Shown: piece by piece, positions 17,537-25,888 of the stretch
Position numbering within the stretch: the first letter of the stretch is position 1
Layout of the letters: each line of letters opens with the position of its first letter
NCBI GenBank assembly: GCA_900315745.1
Contig: ONAG01000001.1
Coordinates: 1-64,000 of the forward strand
DNA from: an uncultured Prevotellaceae bacterium
Lineage (GTDB): Bacteria; Bacteroidota; Bacteroidia; Bacteroidales; Bacteroidaceae
Length of the DNA: 64,000 nucleotides
Direction: 5' to 3'
The notes under the pieces: model-generated
Told to the model about the DNA's origin: nothing
The model's input: only the letters and a program-made list of their open reading frames with translations
Databases searched by the model: none
Position numbers and translations under genes: made by a program

Positions 17537-19474
17537 ATGATAGACAGCCGTACCATAGATCGTATAATGGATGCCGCCAACATTGTGGATGTGGTGTCTG
17601 ATTTCGTCACGCTGAGAAAAAGCGGGATGAATTACAAAGGATTGTGTCCTTTCCATGATGACCGCACCCCTTCTTTTTCCGTTTCACCGTCAAAAGGCAT
17701 ATATAAATGCTTCTCATGTGGAAAGGCAGGAAATGCTGCCAATTTCATAATGGAGCATGAACAGATGACTTATCCAGAGGCTTTGAAATGGCTGGCGCGC
17801 AAATACCACATCGAAGTGGAAGAGAGGGAACTTACTCCAGAGGAAAAACAGCAGGAGAATGAAAGGGAAAGCATATTCATAGTAAACGAATGGGCTGCCA
17901 ACTATTTCAATGACATACTTTTGAACAATCCCGACGGACAAGCCATAGGAATGGCATATTTCAGGTCGAGGGGATTCAGGGATGACATAATAAGCAAATT
18001 CAAGTTAGGGTTCGCCCTAAACAAAAAGGACGCTTTGGTTAGTACTGCCAGGAAGCGTGGATACAGGGATGAATATCTTGCCAGTAGTGGCTTGTGTGTG
18101 AAACGTGACGATGGCAGCTTGTACGACAGGTTTGCCGGCAGGGTGATCTTCCCATGGATAGGCGTTGGAGGAAAAGTTACTGCTTTTGGTGGAAGACTTC
18201 TCGATTCAAGAACCAAGGGAGTGGCACAGAAGTATGTCAATTCTCCTGATTCGTCAGTGTATCACAAGGATCACGAACTCTATGGTATTTTCCAGGCCAA
18301 GAAAGCCATTTCCAAAGAAGACTGCGTCTATATGGTGGAGGGTTATACCGATGTAATCTCCATGCATCAGTGTGGTATTGAAAATGTTGTTGCCAATTCT
18401 GGCACCGCTCTTAGCGTTTTCCAAATCAGACTGCTGCATAGGTTCACTAAAAATGTGGTCTTGCTGTATGATGGTGATGAGGCGGGAATACATGCCGCAT
18501 TGAGAGGAACCGACATGATGCTGTCTGAGGGGATGAACATCAAGGTGCTGCTCTTGCCCGACGGGGATGACCCAGATAGCTTCGCAAGAAAACATACTGC
18601 TGAGGATTTCCGCAATTATGTGTCTAACCACCAGCAGGATTTCATGTCATTCAAAACCGAGGTGCTATTGAAAGGGGTTAATGACCCAATAAAGAGGTCG
18701 GAAGCCATCTCAAGCATAATAAAAAGCATTTCGGTGATAGAAGACCAAATCGTACGCGCTACATATATAAAACAATGTGCTCTTGACATCGGTATTGCCG
18801 AGCAAACCCTTATCAATGAGATGAACAAATTCATCCGCCACGAACGTGATGAAAAGATTAAGAGGAATGAGCGGGAAAAGGCAAGAGAAGAACATGCAGG
18901 ACCTGTGGAGAAGGTCATTTCTGTCCCCTCTTCCAATATATTGGTGGCAAAGGTGGAAAAACTCATCATTCAGATGGTGGTAAGGCATGGCGAAGAGATG
19001 GCTTTTCATGACATCGAGGCTGAAGATGGTACTAAGTACGACCTCACTGTGGCAGAATACATTTATTACGACTTGGCAGAAGATGGGTTGAGGTTGGGCA
19101 ACGAACTCTATTCCTTCATGCTGGAAGAGGCTGTGTCATTCATCCAACAAGGAAAAACAGGATTGCTGGATTATTATATGAAGCATTCCAACGTGGAAGT
19201 AAGCCAATTGGCAACGATGCTTTCCGAAGACTCATACCAACTGTCGGAAAGCATGAAACTTCAATTGGGGGAAGAAAGACTGCGCAGTCAAGTGCTGCAC
19301 TTGTTGCTCGACTATAGGGACAGACTTATCAAGGCAAGGATGGATGAGGTGAGGAAGAGCATGAAAGCTGCTGAATCAGATGAGGATAGAAAGAAATTAA
19401 TGGATGAGACAATGAGACTTGTCGCCATGAGGGCAGAGATTGCCAAAAGGCTGGGAAAAAGCGTTTTTGTCTGA
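17537..19474 (+). CDS. dnaG: DNA primase
   Basis: A 645-residue primase that lays RNA primers at the replication fork. The CHC2 zinc domain is at about residues 40-65 (CPFHDDRTPSF, then KCFSCGKAGNA). The catalytic TOPRIM domain shows VYMVEGYTDVISMHQ near residue 266 and LLYDGDEAGIHAA near residue 310, which hold the metal-binding acidic residues. The C-terminal third is the helicase-binding region. The open frame begins at 17441, but the promoter at 17497-17527 lies inside that extension and homologues begin at MIDSRTIDRI, so I use the ATG at 17537. Confidence 0.95.
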   Translation: MIDSRTIDRIMDAANIVDVVSDFVTLRKSGMNYKGLCPFHDDRTPSFSVSPSKGIYKCFSCGKAGNAANFIMEHEQMTYPEALKWLARKYHIEVEERELTPEEKQQENERESIFIVNEWAANYFNDILLNNPDGQAIGMAYFRSRGFRDDIISKFKLGFALNKKDALVSTARKRGYRDEYLASSGLCVKRDDGSLYDRFAGRVIFPWIGVGGKVTAFGGRLLDSRTKGVAQKYVNSPDSSVYHKDHELYGIFQAKKAISKEDCVYMVEGYTDVISMHQCGIENVVANSGTALSVFQIRLLHRFTKNVVLLYDGDEAGIHAALRGTDMMLSEGMNIKVLLLPDGDDPDSFARKHTAEDFRNYVSNHQQDFMSFKTEVLLKGVNDPIKRSEAISSIIKSISVIEDQIVRATYIKQCALDIGIAEQTLINEMNKFIRHERDEKIKRNEREKAREEHAGPVEKVISVPSSNILVAKVEKLIIQMVVRHGEEMAFHDIEAEDGTKYDLTVAEYIYYDLAEDGLRLGNELYSFMLEEAVSFIQQGKTGLLDYYMKHSNVEVSQLATMLSEDSYQLSESMKLQLGEERLRSQVLHLLLDYRDRLIKARMDEVRKSMKAAESDEDRKKLMDETMRLVAMRAEIAKRLGKSVFV

Positions 19475-19515
19475 CGGATAATTATTTTTATGATTTGGAA
19501 TGTGGAGGATAGAAT

Positions 19516-21267
19516 ATGAATGATAACTTTACTACATGGATGCTGCCGATAGTCATCATTGTTTCCATCGTCTTTGTTGGAATGGCAATGGCTGTCGTTT
19601 ATGATATCTTCTCTCATCGGAAACTGTTTAAAAGAAAAAGCCGTAAGCCTTGGAGACTTCCAGATGAAAAGAGAATGCAACAGTTGAAGTTGATTACTGA
19701 CGAGGCTTTGAATTCACTTCATTGTGATGTGGAATGGGAAGATGATGGGGACGACAAAGTGGCTCAATATCAATATCAGAACGGACATTTCAGATTGAGA
19801 TTGGAGAAAAATTCACCCTTTGTGAAATTGTCCTATCTCTTTTGCCTGTCTTCTACTCTTGATAAATTGACAGTAGCCAGGATCGTGGCTAATAGATGCA
19901 ACATCATCTCCGACAATGTCAAGGTGGTGTATTCCATTAATGATGAGACTAACGAGGTGAACATTCATCTGCTTTCTTCCCTATTCTTGAATCCGGATTC
20001 TGCAACCGACATGTTTGCCGAGACAATGGCTGCTGTCTTTAGCTGGCAGAATGCATTGGTAAGGAAGATGGGAGAGGTGGAACATCAAACCCATGAGCCA
20101 GGACAAGATGTTGAAGAAGAAGCTGCCATGAATGGGAGAGTGAAGTTCTTGTTGCGCCAACAGGAAATGCGTCTGCAAAAAGAGGACTTGCCCAGATTGT
20201 CTGACAAGCAACCTTTGGCAATTGGGGAGTTCCTTGAAAAAGCATTGGGATTGCCAAAGGTGAAACCTATAAGATTAGAATTGATAGGAGCAACAACAAC
20301 GGTGTTGGAAGACTCCGATGTCATTTGGCATTTTAATCTGGATGGCATTGTTCAAAACTTCCGTGGAGAAGGGGCGAGAGGGTTCGCCTCGGCTATGCTT
20401 TGGGTGGAACTGTCTGACATGCCAACGGTACAGAGGCTTATAACTTTTGCCTTTACCGACGAAGGAAAAGATGAGAAGTCGGATTATTTCAGGGTGACAG
20501 CTACCTTGGTACCTTTGTCAGCCAATACTACTTCTCCATACAGGCAGCAACATCTCAACATGCATTCGTGCTCTGTTATTTTGGCTCATGACAACATCTC
20601 AAGGAAGCAAGAAATTGATGAGGCAAACTACATGTGGAAGGAGGCATTGCAGAAAATGAGAAATGGAGAGGATGGCAGCCTTTCAGCGGAACAACAACTG
20701 CTTTTGCATTGCACAGACGAGGGCTTGGCACGGTTGCTTTATAAAGGTAGAAAACTATTCCTCAAGGGTAGGTTTTATGAAGCGTTGTTGCCGCTTGAAC
20801 AAGCTTTTGAAATAATGCAGCCAGATTATGATGGAATGAAAAGCGGACAAAAGGAAATCTTTTATGAGGTCATTTATCATATCGGATTCTGCTATAGCGA
20901 ACTAAAATTGTATGCTCAAGCGAAAGGGTATCTTGAAATGCTGATGCGGCTCAACAACATATCATTCACTACCGAAATGATAAATTGCATGGTCAATTCT
21001 GGGGATTTCAGAGCACTGATGGCTGTGGATAGCATCATTGGGTCGATAAACGACAATCTGGCACAGAATGACGAGGAAAAGCCATCCGAAAACATCGCCA
21101 TGTTCTTGGCTTTCCTCAACCGACGAAAAGCTTATCTGCTTGTGGAAAAGGGAAGGCTTGAAGAGGCAAAGGGATTGTTGAAAAGAATGCTTAAAGACCC
21201 TGCAAGTGCTGATTTCGCAATCAGTGAACTGGCATATATACAGAAGTTGGAAAAAGACAAGTCGTAG
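19516..21267 (+). CDS. Membrane-anchored protein with C-terminal TPR-like helices, unknown function
   Basis: A 583-residue protein I cannot assign to a characterised family. Residues 8-31 form a membrane anchor (MLPIVIIVSIVFVGMAMAVVY), followed by a basic stretch (HRKLFKRKSRKPWRLP) that would stay in the cytoplasm. Residues 45-180 look like an alpha/beta domain. A polar linker rich in Glu and Gln follows. From about residue 395 the protein is helical with tetratricopeptide-like pairs (YKGRKLFLKGRFYEALLPLEQAFEIM and YHIGFCYSELKLYAQAKGYLEMLM). It follows dnaG by 41 nt and precedes cls by 3 nt, so coupling with cls is likely. Confidence 0.7.
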   Translation: MNDNFTTWMLPIVIIVSIVFVGMAMAVVYDIFSHRKLFKRKSRKPWRLPDEKRMQQLKLITDEALNSLHCDVEWEDDGDDKVAQYQYQNGHFRLRLEKNSPFVKLSYLFCLSSTLDKLTVARIVANRCNIISDNVKVVYSINDETNEVNIHLLSSLFLNPDSATDMFAETMAAVFSWQNALVRKMGEVEHQTHEPGQDVEEEAAMNGRVKFLLRQQEMRLQKEDLPRLSDKQPLAIGEFLEKALGLPKVKPIRLELIGATTTVLEDSDVIWHFNLDGIVQNFRGEGARGFASAMLWVELSDMPTVQRLITFAFTDEGKDEKSDYFRVTATLVPLSANTTSPYRQQHLNMHSCSVILAHDNISRKQEIDEANYMWKEALQKMRNGEDGSLSAEQQLLLHCTDEGLARLLYKGRKLFLKGRFYEALLPLEQAFEIMQPDYDGMKSGQKEIFYEVIYHIGFCYSELKLYAQAKGYLEMLMRLNNISFTTEMINCMVNSGDFRALMAVDSIIGSINDNLAQNDEEKPSENIAMFLAFLNRRKAYLLVEKGRLEEAKGLLKRMLKDPASADFAISELAYIQKLEKDKS

Positions 21268-21270
21268 CCT

Positions 21271-22698
21271 ATGGATTTGCTGAACTGGTTTACATTGCTC
21301 TTCTATTTTGTGCAAGTGACAATTGTCGTTGTCACCGCATTGGTGGTGCTTATGGAAAACCGGCAACCAGTAAAGACGATGGCTTGGCTAATGGTGCTTG
21401 GCTTCCTGCCTTTCGTGGGATTCATCTTCTACCTTTTCTTCGGCAAGAACACACGAAAAGAGAAATATATCAGCAAGCATAGCCTTGACTTGCTTTCACG
21501 ACAGTCGATGTCGCATTTTGCTGAACAAAGCCAATTGCACATTCCAGAAGAACATGCGGAACTGGTCAGGCAATTTGCCAATCAAAAGGTGGCTCTGCCT
21601 TTCAACAATAATGAGGTGGAGGTTTATGTCGATGGATATGAATTCTTCCCAGCTTTGCTTCGTGCAATACGTTCGGCAAAAAATCATGTTCATATCATCA
21701 CATATATCTTCGATGACGATGCTTTGGGGCAGTTGGTGGCAGATGCTCTTATAGACAAGGCGAAAGAGGATGTGAAGGTTAGGGTGATTTATGATGATGT
21801 GGGATGCTGGAGAGTAAAAGACAAGTTTTTCAGGCGTATGAGAAACTGTGGTGTGAAAGTTTGTCCTTTCATGCCTGTGCGCTTCCCTTCCATGACTTCC
21901 AAAGTGAATTATCGAAACCACCGAAAGATATGTGTCATAGATGGAAAGGTGGGTTTTATTGGTGGAATGAACATAGCCCAAAGGTATGTGAAGGGTGACA
22001 AACGTCCTTGGAGGGATACCCATATCAGGGTGGAAGGTGGTGCAGTTTGTGGATTGCAGACAGCGTTTCTCACTGATTGGTATTTTGTGAACCAGACAAT
22101 GATTGAGGAAAAGAGTCTTTATCCAAGTCTTGATTTCAAAGTGGCAAATGGGTGTCTGGTGCAGATTGTGACAAGTGACCCCACCTCACAGTGGCCCGAA
22201 CTGATGCAAGGCTATGTGCGCATCTTGTTGGAGGCTAAGAAGTATGTGTATCTGGAAACTCCTTATTTCCTTCCGACAGAACCTGTGCTCTTTGCAATGC
22301 GCACTTGTGCATTGGCAGGGGTGGATGTAAGGGTGGTGGTGCCCCAAAAAGGAGACTCGAAGTTGGTCAGTTGGGCAAGCAGATCGTTCCTTGACGAGGC
22401 ATTGGAAGCAGGAGTGAAAATCTACCTATACAAGACGGGCTTCTTACATTCCAAATTGTTGATAAGCGACGACAGGTTGTGCTCTTGTGGGTCGGCTAAT
22501 GTGGATTTCAGAAGCTTTGAGAACAATTTCGAGGCTAATGCCTTCATCTACGACAAGAAAACTGTAGAGAAAGTGAAACAGGTGTTTGCCGACGATATGG
22601 AGAACTGCGAACTGCTTCTACCAGAAAGATTCAAGGGACGGCCGTTTCTTGAAAGGCTTTGGGAGTCTCTTCTACGACTTCTTTCTCCTCTTCTGTAA
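21271..22698 (+). CDS. cls: Cardiolipin synthase
   Basis: A 475-residue membrane enzyme of the phospholipase D superfamily that makes cardiolipin from two phosphatidylglycerol molecules. Two N-terminal membrane segments lie at about residues 8-30 and 38-58. The two HKD motifs are NHRKICVIDGKVGFIGGMNI near residue 217 and LHSKLLISDDRLCSCGSANVD near residue 395, each with the catalytic His, Lys and Asp. The start lies 3 nt after the preceding gene. The last 68 bases overlap the 3' end of rsmD on the other strand. Confidence 0.93.
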   Translation: MDLLNWFTLLFYFVQVTIVVVTALVVLMENRQPVKTMAWLMVLGFLPFVGFIFYLFFGKNTRKEKYISKHSLDLLSRQSMSHFAEQSQLHIPEEHAELVRQFANQKVALPFNNNEVEVYVDGYEFFPALLRAIRSAKNHVHIITYIFDDDALGQLVADALIDKAKEDVKVRVIYDDVGCWRVKDKFFRRMRNCGVKVCPFMPVRFPSMTSKVNYRNHRKICVIDGKVGFIGGMNIAQRYVKGDKRPWRDTHIRVEGGAVCGLQTAFLTDWYFVNQTMIEEKSLYPSLDFKVANGCLVQIVTSDPTSQWPELMQGYVRILLEAKKYVYLETPYFLPTEPVLFAMRTCALAGVDVRVVVPQKGDSKLVSWASRSFLDEALEAGVKIYLYKTGFLHSKLLISDDRLCSCGSANVDFRSFENNFEANAFIYDKKTVEKVKQVFADDMENCELLLPERFKGRPFLERLWESLLRLLSPLL

Positions 22699-23236
22699 TG
22701 CCTTGTCTGCGGAAAAGACTGAAGTGCACACTGCCGTAAGTGCGATGGTCAATTAAAAGAGGATTGGTGGAAAAGTCATTTGTCTTGCCATGCTCCAATA
22801 CAAAGATTCCTTTGCCGGAAAGAATGTCGCTCTCTAATATGATTTGGGGAATTTCCTTCAAACGGGGCAAGGAATAAGGTGGGTCGGCAAAGATGATGTC
22901 GAATTTTTCCTTGCAAGTGGATAAAAATTTGAACACGTCACCACGGATTACAATCGAGCGGTCTGTTCCCAATTTTGAAATACATTGTTTGATGAATGCA
23001 TAGTGGTCGCGGTCCCCTTCCACGCTCACTACTTTTTGGCAGTTGCGGGAGAGAAACTCCAAAGATATGCTTCCTGTGCCTGAAAAGAGGTCGAGAACGC
23101 GACATTCTTCAAAATCGACATATCCATTAAGCACATTGAAAATATTTTCCTTTGCAAAGTCTGTGGTGGGACGTGCCTTGAAAGTGCGTGGAATGTCAAA
23201 ACGCCTGCCTTTGTATATTCCTGTGATTATTCTCAT
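22631..23236 (-). CDS. rsmD: 16S rRNA (guanine-966-N2)-methyltransferase
   Basis: A 201-residue RsmD that methylates G966 of 16S rRNA. It opens with MRIITGIYKGRRFDIP and RPTTDFAKENIFN. The AdoMet-binding VLDLFSGTGSISLEFLSR is near residue 47 and the catalytic FADPPY near residue 115. The last 25 or so residues (EEEKEVVEETPKAFQETAVP) extend beyond the usual fold and are encoded over the 3' end of cls. Its ATG overlaps the stop of the DUF3822 gene by 4 nt (ATGA), which indicates translational coupling. Confidence 0.92.
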   Translation of the reverse strand: MRIITGIYKGRRFDIPRTFKARPTTDFAKENIFNVLNGYVDFEECRVLDLFSGTGSISLEFLSRNCQKVVSVEGDRDHYAFIKQCISKLGTDRSIVIRGDVFKFLSTCKEKFDIIFADPPYSLPRLKEIPQIILESDILSGKGIFVLEHGKTNDFSTNPLLIDHRTYGSVHFSLFRRQGITEEEKEVVEETPKAFQETAVP

Positions 23237-24036
23237 GGCATGATTTGTTGGGTGGATAGAAGCGTAAGGTCGTATGGGTATGAATGATTGGCATCATGGC
23301 CGGATGCCAGGGAATCGGTCAATGTCACTTGGCTGACATAATGCTTGAGGTTTTCTACAATCCATTTCTTGTGTGGAGTGTCCCCCATTATCACAAACTC
23401 GTCGCGTGATGCTTGAAAACCAAGTTGGGTGAATGTGTTCAGCAAATAATACAAAGCATCATGCTCGTATGTGGCGCCAAAAGTGTTGCAGAACTTGAAA
23501 CGGTTTTTGCTTATGCAAAAGATGTCAACTTTCCCGTCATGGAAATATGCATTAAGCCGTTGGCGTCCAATATAATCTGACTGTCGGCTAACATGTTGCC
23601 AAACAGGATGACACAATGGTAAAAGTTGATAGTTTGAAAAGTGGTCGCTTAGTATTGTTATGATATCTTTGGCAATGCTGAAGACAACAACGGCATGCAG
23701 TCCAGGAAGAGTGATGTGTTTCTTTGTTTCATGTTCATGGCCGGACAGGGCATGGGCGAACATGAGGTCGATGTCTTCTTCGTGAAATTCTTCCTCAGGC
23801 ACAAGAAGCGTGGCTGTATCAACCAAAATGACGGCTTTATTGTATGTTGACTGAAGCAAAGGAACACTTTGGAATGCTTCACGCAAGTTGGCGGAAATTG
23901 AGATTCCGCTTTTTGTGTCAAAGGTAGTGCTTTGTTGCTTGTCTTGACCTATTACTTGTGCAAGAAATGCAAATGAATTTTGACTCAGTCTTGCAAATAG
24001 GATTTCTTGGCCTCTCCTTGTGGATTGTGTCTGCAT
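23233..24036 (-). CDS. DUF3822 family protein
   Basis: A protein of 267 residues from the ATG at 24036, or 287 from a TTG at 24096. DUF3822 proteins occur in Bacteroidetes directly before rsmD and have an actin/hexokinase-like fold resembling PilM. Visible blocks are LFARLSQNSFAFLAQ near the start, ILVDTATLLVPEEEF near the middle and DFICISK-like strands later. The function is unknown. The frame ends in a 4-nt overlap with rsmD, and the pair is co-transcribed from the box at 24123-24130. The start is uncertain: the TTG gives a short 23-nt leader, the ATG fits homologue length. Confidence 0.78.
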   Translation of the reverse strand: MQTQSTRRGQEILFARLSQNSFAFLAQVIGQDKQQSTTFDTKSGISISANLREAFQSVPLLQSTYNKAVILVDTATLLVPEEEFHEEDIDLMFAHALSGHEHETKKHITLPGLHAVVVFSIAKDIITILSDHFSNYQLLPLCHPVWQHVSRQSDYIGRQRLNAYFHDGKVDIFCISKNRFKFCNTFGATYEHDALYYLLNTFTQLGFQASRDEFVIMGDTPHKKWIVENLKHYVSQVTLTDSLASGHDANHSYPYDLTLLSTQQIMP

Positions 24037-24122
24037 TAATTGATGAAGAAAGGTTATTATATAATGGTGAACATGATGTTCCTTGTTCTCTGACAAGGTT
24101 GATTTGCATTGTTAACGCGATG

Positions 24123-24130
24123 CAAATTTA
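24123..24130 (-). promoter_or_regulatory. -7 box of the DUF3822-rsmD operon
   Basis: TAAATTTG on the minus strand matches TAnnTTTG. A start near 24119 would serve either the TTG at 24096 or the ATG at 24036. No -33 TTTG is present at the right distance. Confidence 0.5.
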
Positions 24131-24210
24131 CAACCTTTTTCAGAGATTACCATCTGTTAGCCAACATATCTTTGTGCAAAAACAAAAAACAAACTCCTTC
24201 TTTATCTTTA

Positions 24211-24264
24211 TGCTTCTCTCGGCTTGCACTACTTTGCTTCGCGAAGATAGGCGGCGCCTCGGAA
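24211..24264 (+). repeat. REP-like repeat, copy A (54 bp)
   Basis: Copy A matches copy B (24292-24345) at 51 of 54 positions. The unit begins with TGCTTC, continues CTCGGCTTGCACTACTTTG, is centred on the 10-bp palindrome CTTCGCGAAG, and ends GCGCCTC followed by GGAA. The two halves are an imperfect inverted repeat. The spacer to copy B holds a perfect 10-bp hairpin with loop CGT (24268-24290). Confidence 0.85.
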
Positions 24265-24291
24265 TCAAAAATAAATCCGTGATTTATTTTG

Positions 24292-24345
24292 TGCTTCCCT
24301 CGGCTTGCACTACTTTGCTTCGCGAAGATAGGCTGCGCCTCAGAA
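24292..24345 (+). repeat. REP-like repeat, copy B (54 bp)
   Basis: The second copy starts 81 bp after copy A, with the same central palindrome CTTCGCGAAG. The spacer to the third, partial copy holds another inverted repeat: GAAATG-AAGCAAA at 24343-24356 pairs with TTTGCTT-CATTTC at 24367-24381. Confidence 0.85.
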
Positions 24346-24371
24346 ATGAAAGCAAAAAGTTCGTTGTTTGC

Positions 24372-24402
24372 TTTGCATTTCACTCGGCTTGCACTATCTT
24401 TG
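24372..24402 (+). promoter_or_regulatory. Consensus promoter of ksgA, inside repeat copy C
   Basis: TTTG (24372-24375), a 19-nt spacer and TATCTTTG (24395-24402) match both consensus elements. The predicted transcription start is near 24406 and the ksgA ATG is at 24407, so the mRNA would be leaderless or nearly so. Confidence 0.8.
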
Positions 24403-24403
24403 C
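24375..24403 (+). repeat. REP-like repeat, partial copy C at the ksgA promoter
   Basis: Only the left half of the unit is present. CTCGGCTTGCACTATCTTTG differs from copies A and B by one inserted T, which creates a perfect TAnnTTTG box. It lies 84 bp after copy B and ends just before ksgA. Confidence 0.75.
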
Positions 24404-24406
24404 AGA

Positions 24407-25207
24407 ATGATGAAAAAGGTAAGACCAAAAAAGAATTTGGGGCAGCATTTCCTGACAGACTTGAATGTGGCAAAAGCTATTGCCGACACAGTGGATGCTT
24501 GTCCAGACCTGCCCGTACTTGAAGTAGGTCCAGGCATGGGTGTGCTAACCCAATATCTTATAGAGAAGCCTCGTGAACTAAGAGTTGTGGAAATAGATAA
24601 GGAGTCTGTGGCTTATTTGCATGAACGTTTTCCCCAACTAACAGAAAAGGTGATAGAAGGCGACTTCTTGCGCATGGACTTGTCGCAGCTATTCAATGGG
24701 GGGCAATTTGTCCTGACTGGCAACTATCCTTACGACATCTCAACGCAGATTTTTTTCAAGATGCTCGACAATAAGGAATTGATACCATGTTGCACAGGAA
24801 TGATACAACGTGAGGTGGCTCAACGAATGGCATCCACCCCGGGAACAAAGGCATACGGTATTCTAAGCGTCTTGACACAGGCTTGGTATTCTGTGGAATA
24901 TCTTTTCACAGTAGATGAACATGTGTTCAATCCGCCACCAAAAGTGAAAAGTGCTGTCATAAGAATGACACGAAACGAAGTGACTGACCTTGGATGTGAT
25001 GAAAAGTTGTTTAAACGTGTGGTGAAGACCGTATTTAATCAGAGACGCAAGATGCTACGTGTCAGTTTGAAACAAATCGTACCTGCTGATGTCTTGGCTA
25101 ATGTAACAGATGGCAATGACATTCTGACACGAAGACCTGAACAATTGTCCATCCCGGAATTTGTAGAACTGACAAACAAAGTGCAGGCATGGATGCAAGT
25201 TGAATAA
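24407..25207 (+). CDS. rsmA (ksgA): 16S rRNA dimethyladenosine transferase
   Basis: A 266-residue KsgA/RsmA that dimethylates A1518 and A1519 of 16S rRNA during small-subunit assembly. The N-terminal KKNLGQHFLTD is the family signature. AdoMet-binding LEVGPGMGVLTQYL is near residue 39 and the catalytic NYPYDIS (motif IV) near residue 106. The C-terminal helical domain includes RRKMLRVSLK. Two consecutive ATG codons (24407 and 24410) are possible starts. A frame extends back to 24368, but the promoter lies within it. It begins a ribosome-maturation run with frr and rsgA. Confidence 0.94.
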   Translation: MMKKVRPKKNLGQHFLTDLNVAKAIADTVDACPDLPVLEVGPGMGVLTQYLIEKPRELRVVEIDKESVAYLHERFPQLTEKVIEGDFLRMDLSQLFNGGQFVLTGNYPYDISTQIFFKMLDNKELIPCCTGMIQREVAQRMASTPGTKAYGILSVLTQAWYSVEYLFTVDEHVFNPPPKVKSAVIRMTRNEVTDLGCDEKLFKRVVKTVFNQRRKMLRVSLKQIVPADVLANVTDGNDILTRRPEQLSIPEFVELTNKVQAWMQVE

Positions 25208-25261
25208 TGTTGAGATTTTGCCACACAGTGGTTGAGACAAAACAAAAAAACAGCAAAATAG

Positions 25262-25292
25262 TTGCACGAAATAAAAAATATTCATACATTTG
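25262..25292 (+). promoter_or_regulatory. Promoter of frr-rsgA
   Basis: TTG at 25262-25264, a 20-nt spacer and TACATTTG at 25285-25292. The leader to the frr ATG at 25324 is about 28 nt. Confidence 0.7.
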
Positions 25293-25323
25293 CCCTATTG
25301 AAACCATTATCACTGACAATATT

Positions 25324-25884
25324 ATGATAGACGTAAAAGCAACACTGAGCGAAAGTGAAGAGAGAATGGAGATGGCTGCCATGTTCCTGGAGGACGCTTT
25401 GGCAAAAATAAGGGCTGGTAGAGCCAATACTGCCATTGTAAGTGGCGTGAAGGTGGACTCTTATGGAAGCATGGTACCCTTGAACCAAGTGGCTAACGTT
25501 TCCACTCCAGATGCAAGAACTATTGCCATAAGGCCCTGGGACAAGAAGATGATCAGAACCATTGAGAAAGCCATCATGGATTCTGATGTCGGCATCACTC
25601 CTGAGAACAATGGAGAAATCATACGCCTTAACATCCCACAACCCACCGAGGAAAGAAGACGTGAACTCACAAAGCAATGCAACAAAATAGCTGAGAAGGC
25701 GAAAGTGGAAGTGAGAAACGTGAGAGGCGACATCAAGGACAAACTCAAGAAAGCCATCAAGGATGGACTTTCAGAGGATAATGAGAAAGATGCCGAACTG
25801 GAATTGCAGAAACTACACGACAAATACATCAAGAAAATTGATGATATCCTCGCTGCAAAGAACAAGGAAATAATGACTGTATAG
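25324..25884 (+). CDS. frr: Ribosome recycling factor
   Basis: A 186-residue RRF that splits post-termination ribosomes together with EF-G. Conserved blocks are [14 protein letters not shown] near residue 24, the central domain with [21 protein letters not shown], and the helical tail with [21 protein letters not shown]. Length matches the family exactly. The frame opens upstream at 25207, but the promoter at 25262-25292 and family length place the start at the ATG at 25324. The rsgA GTG start is 4 nt downstream of its stop. Confidence 0.96.
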   Translation: MIDVKATLSESEERMEMAAMFLEDALAKIRAGRANTAIVSGVKVDSYGSMVPLNQVANVSTPDARTIAIRPWDKKMIRTIEKAIMDSDVGITPENNGEIIRLNIPQPTEERRRELTKQCNKIAEKAKVEVRNVRGDIKDKLKKAIKDGLSEDNEKDAELELQKLHDKYIKKIDDILAAKNKEIMTV

Positions 25885-25888
25885 GCCT

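Noticed and set aside
24211-24403. A possible CRISPR array
   Set aside because: Only two full units and one partial unit are present; they are 54 bp and imperfectly palindromic, spacers are hairpins, and no cas gene is near.
24147-24473. A 108-codon minus-strand frame across the repeats
   Set aside because: Its internal repetition simply reflects the DNA repeats, and it runs through the ksgA promoter and start.
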